Of a DNA stretch of 64,000 nucleotides, positions 24,083 to 35,930 are shown piece by piece. Every line of letters starts with the position of its first letter. Position 1 is the stretch's first letter. Made by a program: the position numbers and the translations under genes. Under the pieces are notes generated by a model, which was given only the letters and a program-made list of their open reading frames with translations, did not search any database and was not told the DNA's origin. The DNA comes from Lepiota brunneoincarnata. Lineage: Eukaryota > Basidiomycota > Agaricomycetes > Agaricales > Agaricaceae. Where the stretch lies: contig JAEBUN010000003.1 of assembly GCA_023014365.1 (NCBI GenBank), positions 992,001 to 1,056,000 of the forward strand, given 5' to 3'.

Positions 24083-27000
24083 TCATGTCCGCATCGCCTT
24101 CTTCCTCTCGTTATAGATCTCCTCATCGATGGTATTGGCCGTAAGGAATCGCCACACATTGACATGCTTGGTCTGCCCATAACGGACGAGACGGCCAACG
24201 GCCTGTGTCTCACAAGCGGTGTAAATCTCCTGCGATGGCGCAAGCAAAGGGGAGAGGAAAATTGCATGATTCGCAGATGTCAAATTGGCACCGCTCGCAC
24301 TCTCATCCATGACGTTCAGCAGAAGCACCCGTTCTTTGCTGTCATTCTGGAAGAGCTCGAGATTCTTGCTCTTCTGATGTGCAGTGCCCCTGATCTCCAA
24401 GAAGGGGATCTTATGGTACGTGAAGGCCTCGGTAACCTTCTTCATGAGATCCGGGAATTGCACAAAGACCAACACGCGTTCCTGTTTTGGCACTTTCCTA
24501 TCAAAACTCTTGTTAATTGTCTTCTTGTCGAGAAAATGGTCCGCAGCAAACTTACTGAATAAGCTGAACGACTTTCTCTAGTTTCATCCCAAAGTGCTTG
24601 CCGCGACCATCGTGCTCGACATCATCCTCACCGAGCGTATCAGCATTGACGACATTCAGCACCCGCGCTGCAGATTTACAGGCTCCAGAGGCAGCATAAA
24701 CGCACTCTTCCTGCTCTGCCGATTTTCGGACACAGGCGCGGCATCCCGTGTGGCCACAGGAGGAGAGCACAGCAGCCTCTTCAACAGGAATCTTTTTCCT
24801 TCCGCAGCTGGGGCAGGAGATAAACGGACGGCTCTCGGCTTTTTTCTGCAAGTCACGAACGACAGTGAAGTAGCGCAGGGACCGAATCCGACCAACAAGC
24901 TCTTTGGTGAGCCTGCGGATCTCGTGCGTCCTTTCACGGTGATCCCACACTGCAGCTTTAACTTTCTCCGAGAGTTGGGCATCCTGGTTCCTGGACTTGG
25001 CTTTCCCGCTACTGGCACCAGCTTCGTCGAGAACCTCCCTCACGACCTTGGTCGCATCTAGGTCATCAACACCTTCCGTCCGACAAACCCGCACATATTC
25101 GTTGAACATCGACTCCTGTCCAACATCGCCGAGCTTTTGTTCCCGCTTCACACCCTCTTTGATAGCCTTGAGCAGCTCTGCTTTGCAATCATCAAGCTGC
25201 TTCTGACGTTCTTTAACAATGACGTCACAAGCTTTCATAGCATTCTCGTTGGACGTTTCCAAGTCGAAGTGGGAGCAACGTTTGAGCAGTGCTTCCTCAG
25301 CGGATCTATGTGTCATCAGCGACGTCTCAACTGTATTCAACTGCTGGTGTGCTTACTTTGAGTCTCCAAGCGACTGTGCTAGACGTTTCTCCCTGTCACT
25401 CTCTGTCTTCTTTCCTCGTTTAATCGTCATGTCAAGCGCACGTAGATGATGTTCGAGCTCGAGGTAGATAGCGCGTTCTGCTGCCGGAAGGATGATGCTT
25501 TTAATCTTCTCCGTCCACGGAATCTCGTCGATTTCAGCAATGTTCTACAAGATAAGTCAGATTGTGGAAGTATACACTGCCTGGCCACGTACCTGCCGAA
25601 CGAACTGGTTCAAGAAGGTTTGACCTAGTTCATGGCGATGGGCATGCCATTCGAGTGTATGAACTTCACGGAAAGAGTGGAACTTCTCAACAGCTGGATG
25701 AGGGTTTATGAGCCTGCTGTGTGATAAGGTATTGGTGGTATGTACCTGTTTGTTCACGTCGCCTCTTCTTTACCTCTGTCGACTGTCCTTCGCCGTCGTC
25801 GTCTACGCCAAGATGAAGGTTTAGGAAAGCGGCGATAGTTTTCAAAGCAGCGAAATCGTGAATAGGAGGAGTGCCAGAAAGGACCCAGTGCCTTTCTGCA
25901 GTCAGACAGGTTACTAATGAATGGATCTTTCCGTCGAGATATGTGTACTCGTCTACGATTTTTCGGGTAAAGTGGAAGATCTCCAAGGGAGGGGCTTGCA
26001 TTTGGGTCCAGTCCCTTTGCACTGCTTTCGATCCAAGCTTCCATGGATCACTATCGGTCCGCTTTTGTCGCTTAGTGGGGCGATTTTCGGAGTCACCTCC
26101 ACGTTTATTCGGTTTCGCTTTCTTATTCTTCGTTGGAATCTCGTCTAAACTCATTGCATCCTCGTCGGCACTCACGGTAGCGGAACGTGAAGGCCCTTTG
26201 ATGCTGGTTTTGTTGCTCTTGCCCGCCCGTTTGCTAGAAACAACGCTCTCGTCGTCAGAGGTCGGGGGAGGGGCGTCGTCCGAGTCGGTTCCTTCGGCAG
26301 AAAACTCATCATCGGACTCAATGATTCGTTTTCTTTTCGTGCTCTTCACAGTGGAAGCCTTCTTGGGTTTAATCTTCGGTGACAATGAACCGTCGCTAGC
26401 CTCCGCCTCGTAGTCGCTTCCAGTCTGTGACTCTTCATCGTCAGAAATGATGATAGCTTTCGCAGCAGAGTGTCGTATCCTCTTCCGGGGTCCCTCAGCG
26501 GTCGAAGCGTCACCGTTTTGTCCCGTTTTGCCGTATGAAGGATGTCCCGGTTTCACGGGAATAACTACTTCCACGACCATGCCAGATGAGGACGGATTGT
26601 GTTGGGGGGATGAGTCCACGGAAGGGTTCTCTTTTGAGGGTTTATCCTTCGATTTCCCCTTGATTTCTCCTTTAAGCTTCTCGGCAGCCTCGCGATATGA
26701 CTTTCCTCGCAAACGCTTTGTTTGAACGAGGGCATTGGCACGCGCCTCTTCTTCCTCTGTGGAAACTGAATTCAATAATTATTGTCGAGGGAGCGCCGAA
26801 ATAACTTACCTCGTTGACGACCTTCCTTCATGGCTATGAGAACAGCCCCGGCACCTTGATCCTGCAAACGGTCTACTTGGGCCCTAAGGTTCTCTAGTGT
26901 TTTTTCCATTTGTGCGTTGAAGTGGCGACCTTCTTTAGCAGGGAGTTCACCGGCAGCAGCTAGAGACTCGAGATTCTCCAAATACACATTGCTTTTGAAG

Positions 27001-30000
27001 ATGTTTGAAGCGATGATGATAATGTCGGCCTCCTTTATGTCCTCAATGGTGACCCCGTTCAAATTCGAGACCGTCGAGATCACGATGACCTTGAAGCGAT
27101 TTTTACTGGTAAATTTCTCGACTTCGGAGTTCCATTGTCTTGTAAGGTGTGGGGGCACGATGATCAGGGTACCCTTAACGGCGATCTTTCCAGGTACGCG
27201 TCCCATAGCCGTGAATTCCTTCTTTACATCCTTGTGGGTACAGTCGACTAGGCCTAAGGAGATAGCAGTCTTTCCGTACCCGACCTGGTCGGCAAGGACG
27301 CCCCCTCTAATCCTAACAGGACGCTGCGCACGACCTTCTGCACGCCAGCCAAGAGGGGTCAAGATAGCTTCGGAAATCTCCTCCTCGACAAACGGTTTGG
27401 CCTTACTCGATTCTTGCCGGAGCATCCACTCTAGGGATCGGAGTTGTTCTTGGCGGAGTGGAATCCTGAAATTCGGCGGTTGGTCGTGCTCATTATCGTT
27501 CTTGTTGCTTAAGATGACAAATTTGGGAAGATCAGGCTTTGCTGTGGGGGTATAATTGGTGTCGAGGCGCCAGGATAATCGTGGTTGTTCGGTGCGGTTC
27601 TTCGTTGGCAGACGGGATAGTGCGCGATGAAGGAGGGTGGGGATGTTAATGCCAATACGTATCATTCCAAGTCCATTTTCATCGATTTTCAACTGGGTGA
27701 CAAATGGACTCGGGCGTGTCTTGAGCCGTCGTTCGTATTCTCCAGCCTGAGCAGGATCTTCTACTGGTAGAACTTTTTTCCCGCTTTGTAACCAGCGCAA
27801 TTTGGGAGGAGTAGGAGCACATCGCTCGCAATTCGAGTGATCATCCCGCGTAGGAACTTGCTGCCAGGAGCGCAAGCTATCGTTGGCGTGTCGTGTACGC
27901 TCCAGTACCCATGCAAGCGCCTGGAACGTTACTCTTTCGTGGATCCTGTCAACCACCTGCCATGTCCCTCGTGCCCATTCTGTGCTAGCCTGCTTCCGGA
28001 GATTGACCTTGCAGGAAAGAAGTGCGTATGCATCTCGGCAGGCATCAATATCGTTTGGTATTTGAAGCTCTTCTGGCGTTCCGAACTCGGCTGTTTGCTC
28101 GATCGAGGGCTAGATAGATCTCTCTTAGGCGTTGTCATCATTTTAGGATGCGTCATGCTTACCCTCAGTTTGACGACATTCGAACCAACCCATTTGCACG
28201 GTAGATAACATGCAACAGTTTGGTCTCCTTCGGTGGCACTCTGCCTCCACTTCGGGTCCAATTTGCAAACAATAGGCCGGGATTCTCGATACTCCAGACG
28301 ACGCGTACTAATCGAGAACAGGAATGCATCCACAGAGTCGTTGGTGCGATGGGGATCACAGAACATGTAAAGGGGAGGAAGGGCGACATTATCTCCTTGT
28401 TTTTTGTGCAGTGCTGCGTTGGCGGTCCCACATTTATCGAGCAGAATATATGTTCCGGATATGTCACGATCAAATTGGTTTGCTTTATCTTTTGGAACGG
28501 TAATTTTGAGATTAGAATGTACCGTCCTGTCGCGGTAATCCTTCCCAGTCAGTCCAAGTCGACTCTCCCATGATGGGGTAAGTTCGCCTTCCCCTCGAAT
28601 TTTGATGGAAAGGGTGGTAGTATGGGGTAACGCAAAGTACCACCGACCACTGAGTAAGTGATCCTTGCAGATCAGCCTTCCAACAGGAGAGGCAAGGATC
28701 TGACGTATCTCGGCTCTGGCAGGTGCACTGTCTTTAGGGAAGACGGAGAAACGCCACTCGGGTTGCTTGGGATGAAGTGAAAGCTCGAGCTTCGCATGCG
28801 GAGACTGATAGATCACACTCCAAATTTCCTGACGTTTGCACTCTACGAACCTCAGCTCGGCGGTAGAACCTCGTAGGACAGCCTCAGACCATTCCCTCCA
28901 CCGACTTTCTGGGATAGAAAGGCCCTCCTGGCTCCTTAACGCCTGCAAGAGATCAGAAGTGACGTCGGATAATGATAGACACATGGGAAGGAGGGTCTTT
29001 AGTGTCTTTGCGAAGTCATCAGGATGCAGGCGGGGATTTTGAACAACATCAATAGGCTGGGGGTTGTGTTCAGGGCGTCCACCACATTTCTTGCAAAAGG
29101 TGGTGTCGCAGTCAACGCAGCGGAACAGTTCCCGCTTCGTCATATCCGTGCGACCCTCGCAACTACACAATCGGCAGCTCTTCTCGGCGTCTGCGAGGAC
29201 CGAACTCAAAGAATAGTCCTGAGCCCCTGATAATCTCAGAGGCTGATGGTGGAGATCTTCGGCACCTACGACGTTATCCACATGAACTTGAGCAAGTTCA
29301 ACGGATTCGACCTCCATGGCGTCTCGGTCGTACCCTTGAGAATTCTTTGATTCATAAGTTTCTGTATCATCGCCCTTTTTGAGCAACTTCTTGCCTACGA
29401 CGAGCGCTGCCAATATGCAGGCCCCGACCACGGTTGTCGACATGGCATTACCGGCAAGATCAGCTAACTGATCCTCCGTCTCACGTGTTAATAACAGCTT
29501 ATCGACGGGGAGACCTTGCATAGACAAGGCCTCCAATCCAACCATCGGGCCGCCCCGGTTGGTAATATAGGGAATCATGGAGGGCGTGAGGCATGGACAA
29601 ATGCCTGGCTTCCCCGAGCCGATGGTACGATCCACATTTTGCGACAAATTCCATACTTGCCTGAAAGTATGTAAGCTAAACCGAGGCTACCAGGTGTTCG
29701 AGATGCTTACGTTTTGTAGTTTGGGTCAATACCTCTTAGTGCTGACCGAAGTAGACTGATATCCATCAGATCCCACACACGCTCAACTTGGCCAACACCC
29801 CAGTCGTTCCATGCAAAGTCGGGGAGTTTGCAAAAACCACCTATCTCAGTATGTGAAATGATTCTCAATGAACTAACGGGCCCAAATTTTACCTTCGTCC
29901 CAATTCGTCAATGGACGCTTGTTGCCCAGAGCCTCTTCCAATCTGGCACGTTGGTGCCGAGACTCACAGCGCCCCCAGTCTGTACGTCCCGTTTTACGGT

Positions 30001-31092
30001 CCAAGGCACCATAGCTCTCCTGCACAAGCTTTTGGCGAGCCTGATGGATACGAGGATCATCTGATGAGAGCAAAAATGCGTCGAGAGTGGATGAAGCAGG
30101 CCGTTTCAGCTTATTTGTCACGATATCCTTCCAGTCCTCCGGTATACTGGAGTTGCGTTTATCAATTGCGAAAAGATAGACTCGAGTTCGTGTATGTGGG
30201 ATATAATAAAATTTGGTGTCAACTCGGGTGAAAGCGGCGCTGTAGTCATTGCGTTCGAAGTACTGCTTGACACGTTCCCAAGGCGCGGAGCAGACATTCT
30301 CCAAGATGACAATGGGAGGTCGGTGGTTTTGAACCCAGGACATCATCCCTCTAAATGTCCTGCCCGATTCTCCATTCGCATCGATGTCTTGCTTCTGGGT
30401 GTTCAGGTTCGAATAGTCCACACAAGAAGTACCGGCGATGAGCATGTCAACATCTCCGGGTACGGGAGCCAAGGCCCCATAGGCCGTATGCCTGGAAACC
30501 GTGATTCAAGTGTCAAGATTAGGTGATTAGCAAGAACGTACGCTTCTTCGTCCCCAAGTTCGCAAACGTCACGGAAGAGAATGGGTGGATGGAAATTTCT
30601 TTCAATATACGCCTGCTTGAAAGGTTCGATCTCGCATGAGAACACGTGTTCCATTTCCAATGCAATTCCATGTTGCTCTAAGATAGATTTTTGAATAAGT
30701 TCCAGTGCGAGAAGAGGAGACTCTGTGCCAGAGCACATAGTAGCAACCCTAAGTTTCCTGCCCTGAACATGTTCCACGACGGACTTGATCTCAGGGATAC
30801 GGCTAACCAGATCCGAGAAAATAGCAGGAATTTCGTGAATGGGGGGAAGGTCCGATGAGTCGAGGTCGAATGCTGAGAGTTTGCCACTCTTCCTCGCAGT
30901 TGAAGTGGCATGCTCCTCGTCCATCTCGACCTCAGCGTCGCTTCCTTCATTATCCTGGGTGTACTCGTCGGCAGTTGCGCGTGCCTCATCTCCGGACTTG
31001 TCATCGTCCACCGACTTCGTGTCCTTTTTGACACCACCGAAAAATGACGCAATGGACGCCTGTCCCCTTAGCCGTGATTTCTCTTTGGCCAT
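24083..31092 (-). CDS. Cytosine-C5 DNA methyltransferase fused to SNF2 ATPase with internal RING (DNMT5/Rad8-like)
   Basis: One gene of about 2,100 residues, read on the minus strand from MAKEKSRLRGQASIASFF at 31092. The N-terminus has a PIP-box (QASIASFF) and an acidic disordered region. Methyltransferase motifs follow in order: RVATMCSGTESP (I), FSCEIEPFKQAYIE (II), GTSCVDYSNLN (IV, catalytic Cys), VILENVCSAPW (VI), YIPHTRTRVYLF (VIII), CLTPSMIPYITNRGGPMVGLEAL (IX, in part) and DLAGNAMSTTVVGA (X). Then come a Cys cluster (CRLCSC ... CVDCDTTFCKKCGG), the SNF2 N-lobe (GGVLADQVGYGKTA, TLIIVPPHLTRQW), a roughly 200-residue acidic/basic insert, VDEYTYL, VLSGTPPIHDF, a RING (CPSCGRKK ... CGHTGCRACV) and the helicase C-lobe ending QAVGRLVRYGQ. 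DNMT5 enzymes are ATP-dependent maintenance CpG methyltransferases in fungi. No chromodomain is seen at the N-terminus, unlike Cryptococcus DNMT5. It is divergent from the PAP2 gene. Confidence 0.93.
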
Positions 31093-31468
31093 CGTATAGT
31101 GCACCAGGGTGGGATTAGTAAAGTTGTAGACAAGGTAGTATTACATTTTGAACACGAAAGGCTTAGTCACGAACACGCGCTTGCGTGACTCCACGCGACT
31201 TCGGCCAATCACTGGTTTTTTGCCCCGCAGATAATTCCCGTCCACCGTGCTAACCCATATACGGGACTTGCCTGTCCCAGACCCTAGCTCTGGACCTGCA
31301 AAACCCCAGTTCCGAAGCTCGCGGCAGAGTCTTCGCCTAATATCGGAGCCCTTGGTCAACATGAAATGAGTATTTATAAACCTTATGACTTTCTGACAAA
31401 TGCAATCACTTTACTCCGGTTGCAGCTATGTACAAATCGGTCAAGAAGTTGGTTTCCTTCCCTAGTCA
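31093..31468. promoter_or_regulatory. Divergent promoter region, DNMT5-like / PAP2
   Basis: About 375 bp between divergent genes. A small minus-strand ORF (31141-31362, 73 residues, basic) opens here with a proper ATG, but it has no recognisable motif and could be chance. The region probably contains both promoters. I leave the small ORF as unproven. Confidence 0.35.
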
Positions 31469-32569
31469 TGGCTATCACTTCTACTCTAAGGCATCATTTT
31501 GGGCAGGACTCCCTCGAATGGTTTAGTGTGTCGTATATTTTGGACTGGTGCGAAACTCGTAATCGACTCTATGATAAGGTGTGTAACATGCGCTGACTTG
31601 CAAGAACAGGCTCATGGTTGGACTGCTCTGGTTTCTCTCATATATGGCATCCTTCTTACATGTCTTCGAGAGAGACTTCTCACCTCAAGACATGTCGATA
31701 TCCCATCCTCATCAACAGAGCCAGTATGTTCATTGCCTTTTATTTACGTTGGCCCTCACTCGTTGAGTCGATTTTAGGATAGCCTCAGCTTTGAACTTCG
31801 GGATTGCACTTTATACTCCTATTATACTCCTCATTGTCACTGGTATCAGGAAGAAAGCCTTCATCGAAATGCACCATGGCGCTCTTGCGCTTCTCGCAGG
31901 CAGGTGGGTGGACATGTTGGCACGCGCCCAGGGCAGCATTCGTTTATTCTCGACCCTAGCGGCCTCGCTCGTCTGATCACGCAATACTTGAAACACAAAG
32001 TTGGTATGTGGACGTATCTCGCCTCGGCTCCCGCGCTCCGAACCAGGTATCCAGGCAGGCTACGGCCGGATTTCCTCGCAAGATGTAAATGGGAGGAAGT
32101 AGCGATGCATTGCACTGGGTTCGTATGCTTTCTGAGCCATTTATCACGGTATTGATGCGAGTTTTGTAACTGTAGTAAAAAGTCCGCTGTCCTGGAAGGC
32201 AGAAAATCCTTTCCCTCGGGCCATTCCTCGACCGTATTCGCAGGAATGGTCTTCCTGACACTCTGGCTCGCTGGTCAAACTGCAGCTTTTTGTCCGGCCG
32301 TGGTCCCGTCCTCGAGGTTGCTAACCAGTCGAATGCTTGCTTTTATTTTAACGTTTTCGCCACTGTTTTGGGCAATTCATGTTGCCGTCACCCGCGTTGA
32401 AGACTACGTAAGTTGAGTGCTGACCGATTTCTCACTACCACTCACCTCCCAGGCACGATAGCGACACCACAAAGAGGATATCATAGTCGGTGGCCTGATT
32501 GGTGCCCTGTCAATGACTCTTTGTTACCTCTTGTTCTGGCCCGAGTCCATTTCACGCCTCATCATTTAG
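31469..32569 (+). CDS. PAP2-superfamily lipid phosphate phosphatase
   Basis: It dephosphorylates phosphatidate and related lipid phosphates in ER or vacuole membrane, as Dpp1/Lpp1 do in yeast. Spliced exons give YILDWLMVGLLWFLSYMASFLHVFERDF (N-terminal membrane span in pieces), IASALNFGIALYTPIILLIVTGI, HHGALALLAGSGLARLITQYLKHKVG joined to RLRPDFLARCKW, then EGRKSFPSGHSSTVFAGMVFLTLW. The PAP2 signatures are all present: KxxxGRLRPDF, PSGH and TRVEDYRHHKEDIIVGG (R-x5-H-x3-D). The final span is GALSMTLCYLLFWP. Introns of about 55-65 nt keep the frame. An ATG at 31366 could extend the N-terminus, but residues from 31469 fit better. Confidence 0.9.
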
Positions 32570-32720
32570 TACTCGGAACATAACTGAACCAAGAAATCGT
32601 CACAACCCACGACAGGCGAGACAAGCATACGAATTAACAGCAATGGATGATAATGTATTGGATTCTGTGTAAAGCAGGTACGAAGGAAGACCTTCCCGAA
32701 CATTCGAAGTAATATGATCC

Positions 32721-35128
32721 CTATGAAGTATCGTCGTTGCGAACGAAAACCCATTTGTCTCCAACTTTTTGCATCTTCCCTCCTGGACGGCCAGACGCCG
32801 TCGTTGGATGCTGCGGCGGACTGCTTTCTTGGTTGGTTACATCCGAATCTATGCTACCACCACCCAGCATGACAGCATCGGTTGACTGATCATTTGTCCC
32901 GTCGTGGCTATTCGCCCACCCGTGGTGACCATTTCGGGTCTTTCCGTAGAATCCTCCATATGCCCCTCCACCTAGAGAAGAGGAGCCACCTTCACTCTGA
33001 ACAGAGTTGTTCGTCTCGTTAGCACCCGCAGCGCTCTGCCCCCAGTTTCCCGGAGCAGCTGCCTGATTCATGGCCCCCATCACCATAAATTGCATCAGCT
33101 CTTCAGTTGAGGGCGAGTAGCCATGGGTTCGCTGCCACATCTTTCCCAAAGCTTCCCACGACGCTGGCGAAGTAGGGTTAAATGCCGATATGTCGAAACT
33201 CTCCAATCCGTTTTGTACTGTATCGGTACTTGACTCGGGAGACCCAATAGAGGTATTAGGTTCCTTTGAAGATGTATTTGCAGCTATCGATGATGATCTA
33301 GACATCGGATCAATACTCGTAGACGTAGACGAATCCGCCTTCGGTTCATGTGGAATCGATGGTATGGTAGGTGAGGCAGAAGACTTGAGCGGAGGAGACG
33401 AGGGCCGTAAGTCTCGACCAAACTCGTCCTTCCCGGTATCATGATTTATGGGCTTCCGGGGTGTGTCGCCGTCATTTCGAGTGCGAGAGAAATATGATGG
33501 ACGTCGAGGACTCAAAGCGGGGGAGTTTAATCGATGAGACCTGCTATCTGGACTTTTAGACCGACTGCCACCTCTTCGTGGACTCTGATCTCGGTCACGG
33601 TCACGGTCACGTTCGTCCCAACGATTCCACCGTCCCCTACGACGCGGGTTACCCCTGTAATCATTGCGCGAATAACCGCGATCATCATAGTCTCTGTCAT
33701 GAGAACGACTGGTCTGAGGGGGGCTACGATAAATATCAATTCTCTCGCCCTGTTTAGTAAGGGCAAGTTCATCAGGAGGGGTAGATGATGATTTGGATAT
33801 CCGGGGGTCTGTAGCAGTCTGAGATACATGGGAATCTTGTACTGGTGTCGATGCAACAGGAGATATCATGACTTGCGGCACTGTTGACTGAGGCTGATTG
33901 CAGATATCGCAATATTGCAAGCTGCGCAGGGTCTAAGGGTGTCGTGGGTGAGGAGACTGCGTTAGCCGCCGGTTGTCTGAGGACGAAAAGATCAATTTCC
34001 GAAGACGAGAGCGCGTAAAGTGAGGACTCACGGTATGTGGTTGTTCGCGGCTTGGGTCAACAAGGCAATCAGTGTCGCTTGGGGATCGGTGGTGGGTAAG
34101 GTGGGACTCGGTATAGTCACCGTGCTTGGTGTTCGCGGGTCGGTTTCGACTGGAAGATTTGTTTCAGGCTCTGACATGAAGCAAACCAAATCATAATTCA
34201 GTACCATTCTTACGGTCGAACTTGAAGGGAATGCAAAAGAAATAGCGATTATATAGGCAAGGAAAGTACTTAGCGCACAAACAAAAACGATATGCACCTT
34301 TATCCTTTCCCGAGACTATATCCGATAAGCGGCTGAGAATACCGGGCGGAAAGGTGTTCCCCTTCACCCAAATATCATAGATCTTTTTCGTCTTGTCCTG
34401 TCAAAGAGGAGGTCAGGGCTGTTACTACCTTATTGGGGTAATAGGGAAAGTCAGAGATCAGGTCCCCTTCGCGACGTGCTCTAGTGACTACAAGCACCAG
34501 AACGGTTGAAGAAACGGCGGCATTATGGAGTCAGCAGATACAACTCTACAAGTCTTGAGGGCACAAACGATTGGACCGCAATCGACAAGTAGATGGTATC
34601 AAGACCATGACAACCACGCTCTCGGCTTGTGTAACTAGCCATGGGTCAAGCATTCCCAATGAAACTAACCTTCGCTTCGGGTAGGCCTGTTGTTAGCATG
34701 TCTTGAAATAGACCCTCAAGGACCCCTGCCACCTTCGAGAGGAAAGTGGCACAATTTCCAGTGGAATGACGCTCTGAGAGATTATGTTTGATGACCTGCT
34801 GTCTGGCCGCTCTAGCTAGCGCATCGAATACATAGAGACTAGAGATTTTGCAAGAGGATGGTAACGATTTGTGAGTCCGGTACATGGTCGAAACAAGCTG
34901 AGTGTCCTGCTGAGGATCCAGATTTGGCGTGAAGGCAATCATCTCAAAAAGGAGTAGCGAAAACGTACATCCATAAGCCTCATCGCGATCTCTGTTAGCT
35001 TGGTCATCTTTGACTGCGAGAGTCTTTTTGCTTGCACAACCTCATTAAGTGTCGTCTCGAAGTCCTATCATAAATTTTTAGATCAAGGACCAGTGGAGAT
35101 AATAGGCCAGATACCTGAAGTGTGGACA
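32721..35128 (-). CDS. CTD-interacting domain protein (Nrd1/Seb1/SCAF-like), RS-rich
   Basis: The first exon is MSTLQ (35128); after an intron, DFETTLNEVVQAKRLSQSKMTKLTEIAMRLMD begins the CID fold. The next exon reads QQDTQLVSTMYRTHKSLPSSCKISSLYVFDALARAARQQ, and the following one TKKIYDIWVKGNTFPPGILSRLSDIV (each seen in parts), all typical of the eight-helix CID that binds the phosphorylated RNA polymerase II tail. The C-terminal 400 residues are Arg/Asp/Ser-rich (RDRDRDRDQSPRRGG near 33590), then Gly/Asn-rich, and include NPTSPASWEALGKMWQRTHGY, a block that I associate with Nrd1/Seb1-type proteins. No RRM was seen, which is unlike Nrd1 and Seb1. It probably acts in transcription termination or 3' processing. 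It is divergent from PET117 with about 180 bp between. Confidence 0.85.
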
Positions 35129-35311
35129 TATAAACAAACACGAAGGTACAACAGCCGAGGATGGAGAAAAAAGTTGTACCACGATGTTGGGAGTAAGGTG
35201 AGTATTTGTCTGTGTTGCGTGCCCGGCTTGGTTTCCTGTTTTGTTCCTGGTCTGTGCGCTCCCGGTCCGGGGTCGACACGACGCTCACATCGTGTCGCCA
35301 CCACTGTGAAA
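35129..35311. promoter_or_regulatory. Compact bidirectional promoter, CID gene / PET117
   Basis: Only 183 bp separate the two start codons, so the promoters must overlap. No coding signal is visible. A direct gtttcctg/gttcctg-type pair around 35230-35245 is present but of unknown meaning. Confidence 0.5.
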
Positions 35312-35600
35312 ATGCGACCAGGCCGCGCACGGGCGACTCTGATTGGTTCGATAATTTTCTCATCGTTGACAATATGGGCCGTGCATTTTCAACAGAGGCA
35401 GGAACGAGAGGTGAGAGCTCTCGTGGTCACCGCTTCCAGCCACTGATTCCCGCCTACAGACTATGTACCAAGGTGTCCTAAAAGATGACGAACGAAGGAG
35501 AGATAAAATGCGTCAGCGGCAAGCGGAACTAGATGAATCACGCCGGAAACGAGAGCTATTCGAAAAAGCCCAGCCGGTACAGAAATCAGACAGTCAATAA
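35312..35600 (+). CDS. PET117: Cytochrome c oxidase assembly factor PET117
   Basis: A small mitochondrial inner-membrane protein needed to assemble cytochrome c oxidase. Exon 1 gives MRPGRARATLIGSIIFSSLTIWAVHFQQRQERE (one N-terminal membrane span). A 49-nt intron (about 35411-35459) leads to TMYQGVLKDDERRRDKMRQRQAELDESRRKRELFEKAQP, the family signature (QGVxxDDERRR). The length, about 80 residues, is normal. It was found by reading frames across the intron and is easily missed by ORF callers. Divergent from the CID gene. Confidence 0.92.
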
Positions 35601-35930
35601 GGACAAATTTTGGCCGCATCTTCCGTTTGCTACGTGACCATTTTCACTGGCTGAGCACCAGGCCGTTGTCTCCACACTGAATGTCGATTGCAGTGGCTCT
35701 CCCCCGCACGGCAGTTGTGGCTGCCACTACTTGTCATGTGTATCGGAATATCTAATCAACTATCTAATAAACCAACGACGATGGGAACGTTGATCGCCGC
35801 CTAGACTCAGCTAAGGGACCTTAATCCTCAGAGAAAAAAAAAGGGAAACGGCGATTGATTCCATTGGTATTTATGCTCGGAAATCATTGAGGTTTACTTC
35901 AAAAGAATCTCCGATATGAACACCATGACA

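Noticed and set aside
26917..27555. 212-residue plus-strand ORF inside the DNMT5-like gene
   Set aside because: It is the reverse-complement shadow of the SNF2 exon; the minus strand carries the conserved Walker A motif.
30400..30425. ggttcgaat-like string suggesting a tRNA T-arm
   Set aside because: It falls inside the methyltransferase coding exon (LNTQKQ region) and no acceptor stem or anticodon arm surrounds it.
31141..31362. 73-residue minus-strand ORF in the DNMT5/PAP2 gap
   Set aside because: It has an ATG and a stop but no homology that I recognise; promoter DNA is a simpler explanation. Kept only as a remark.
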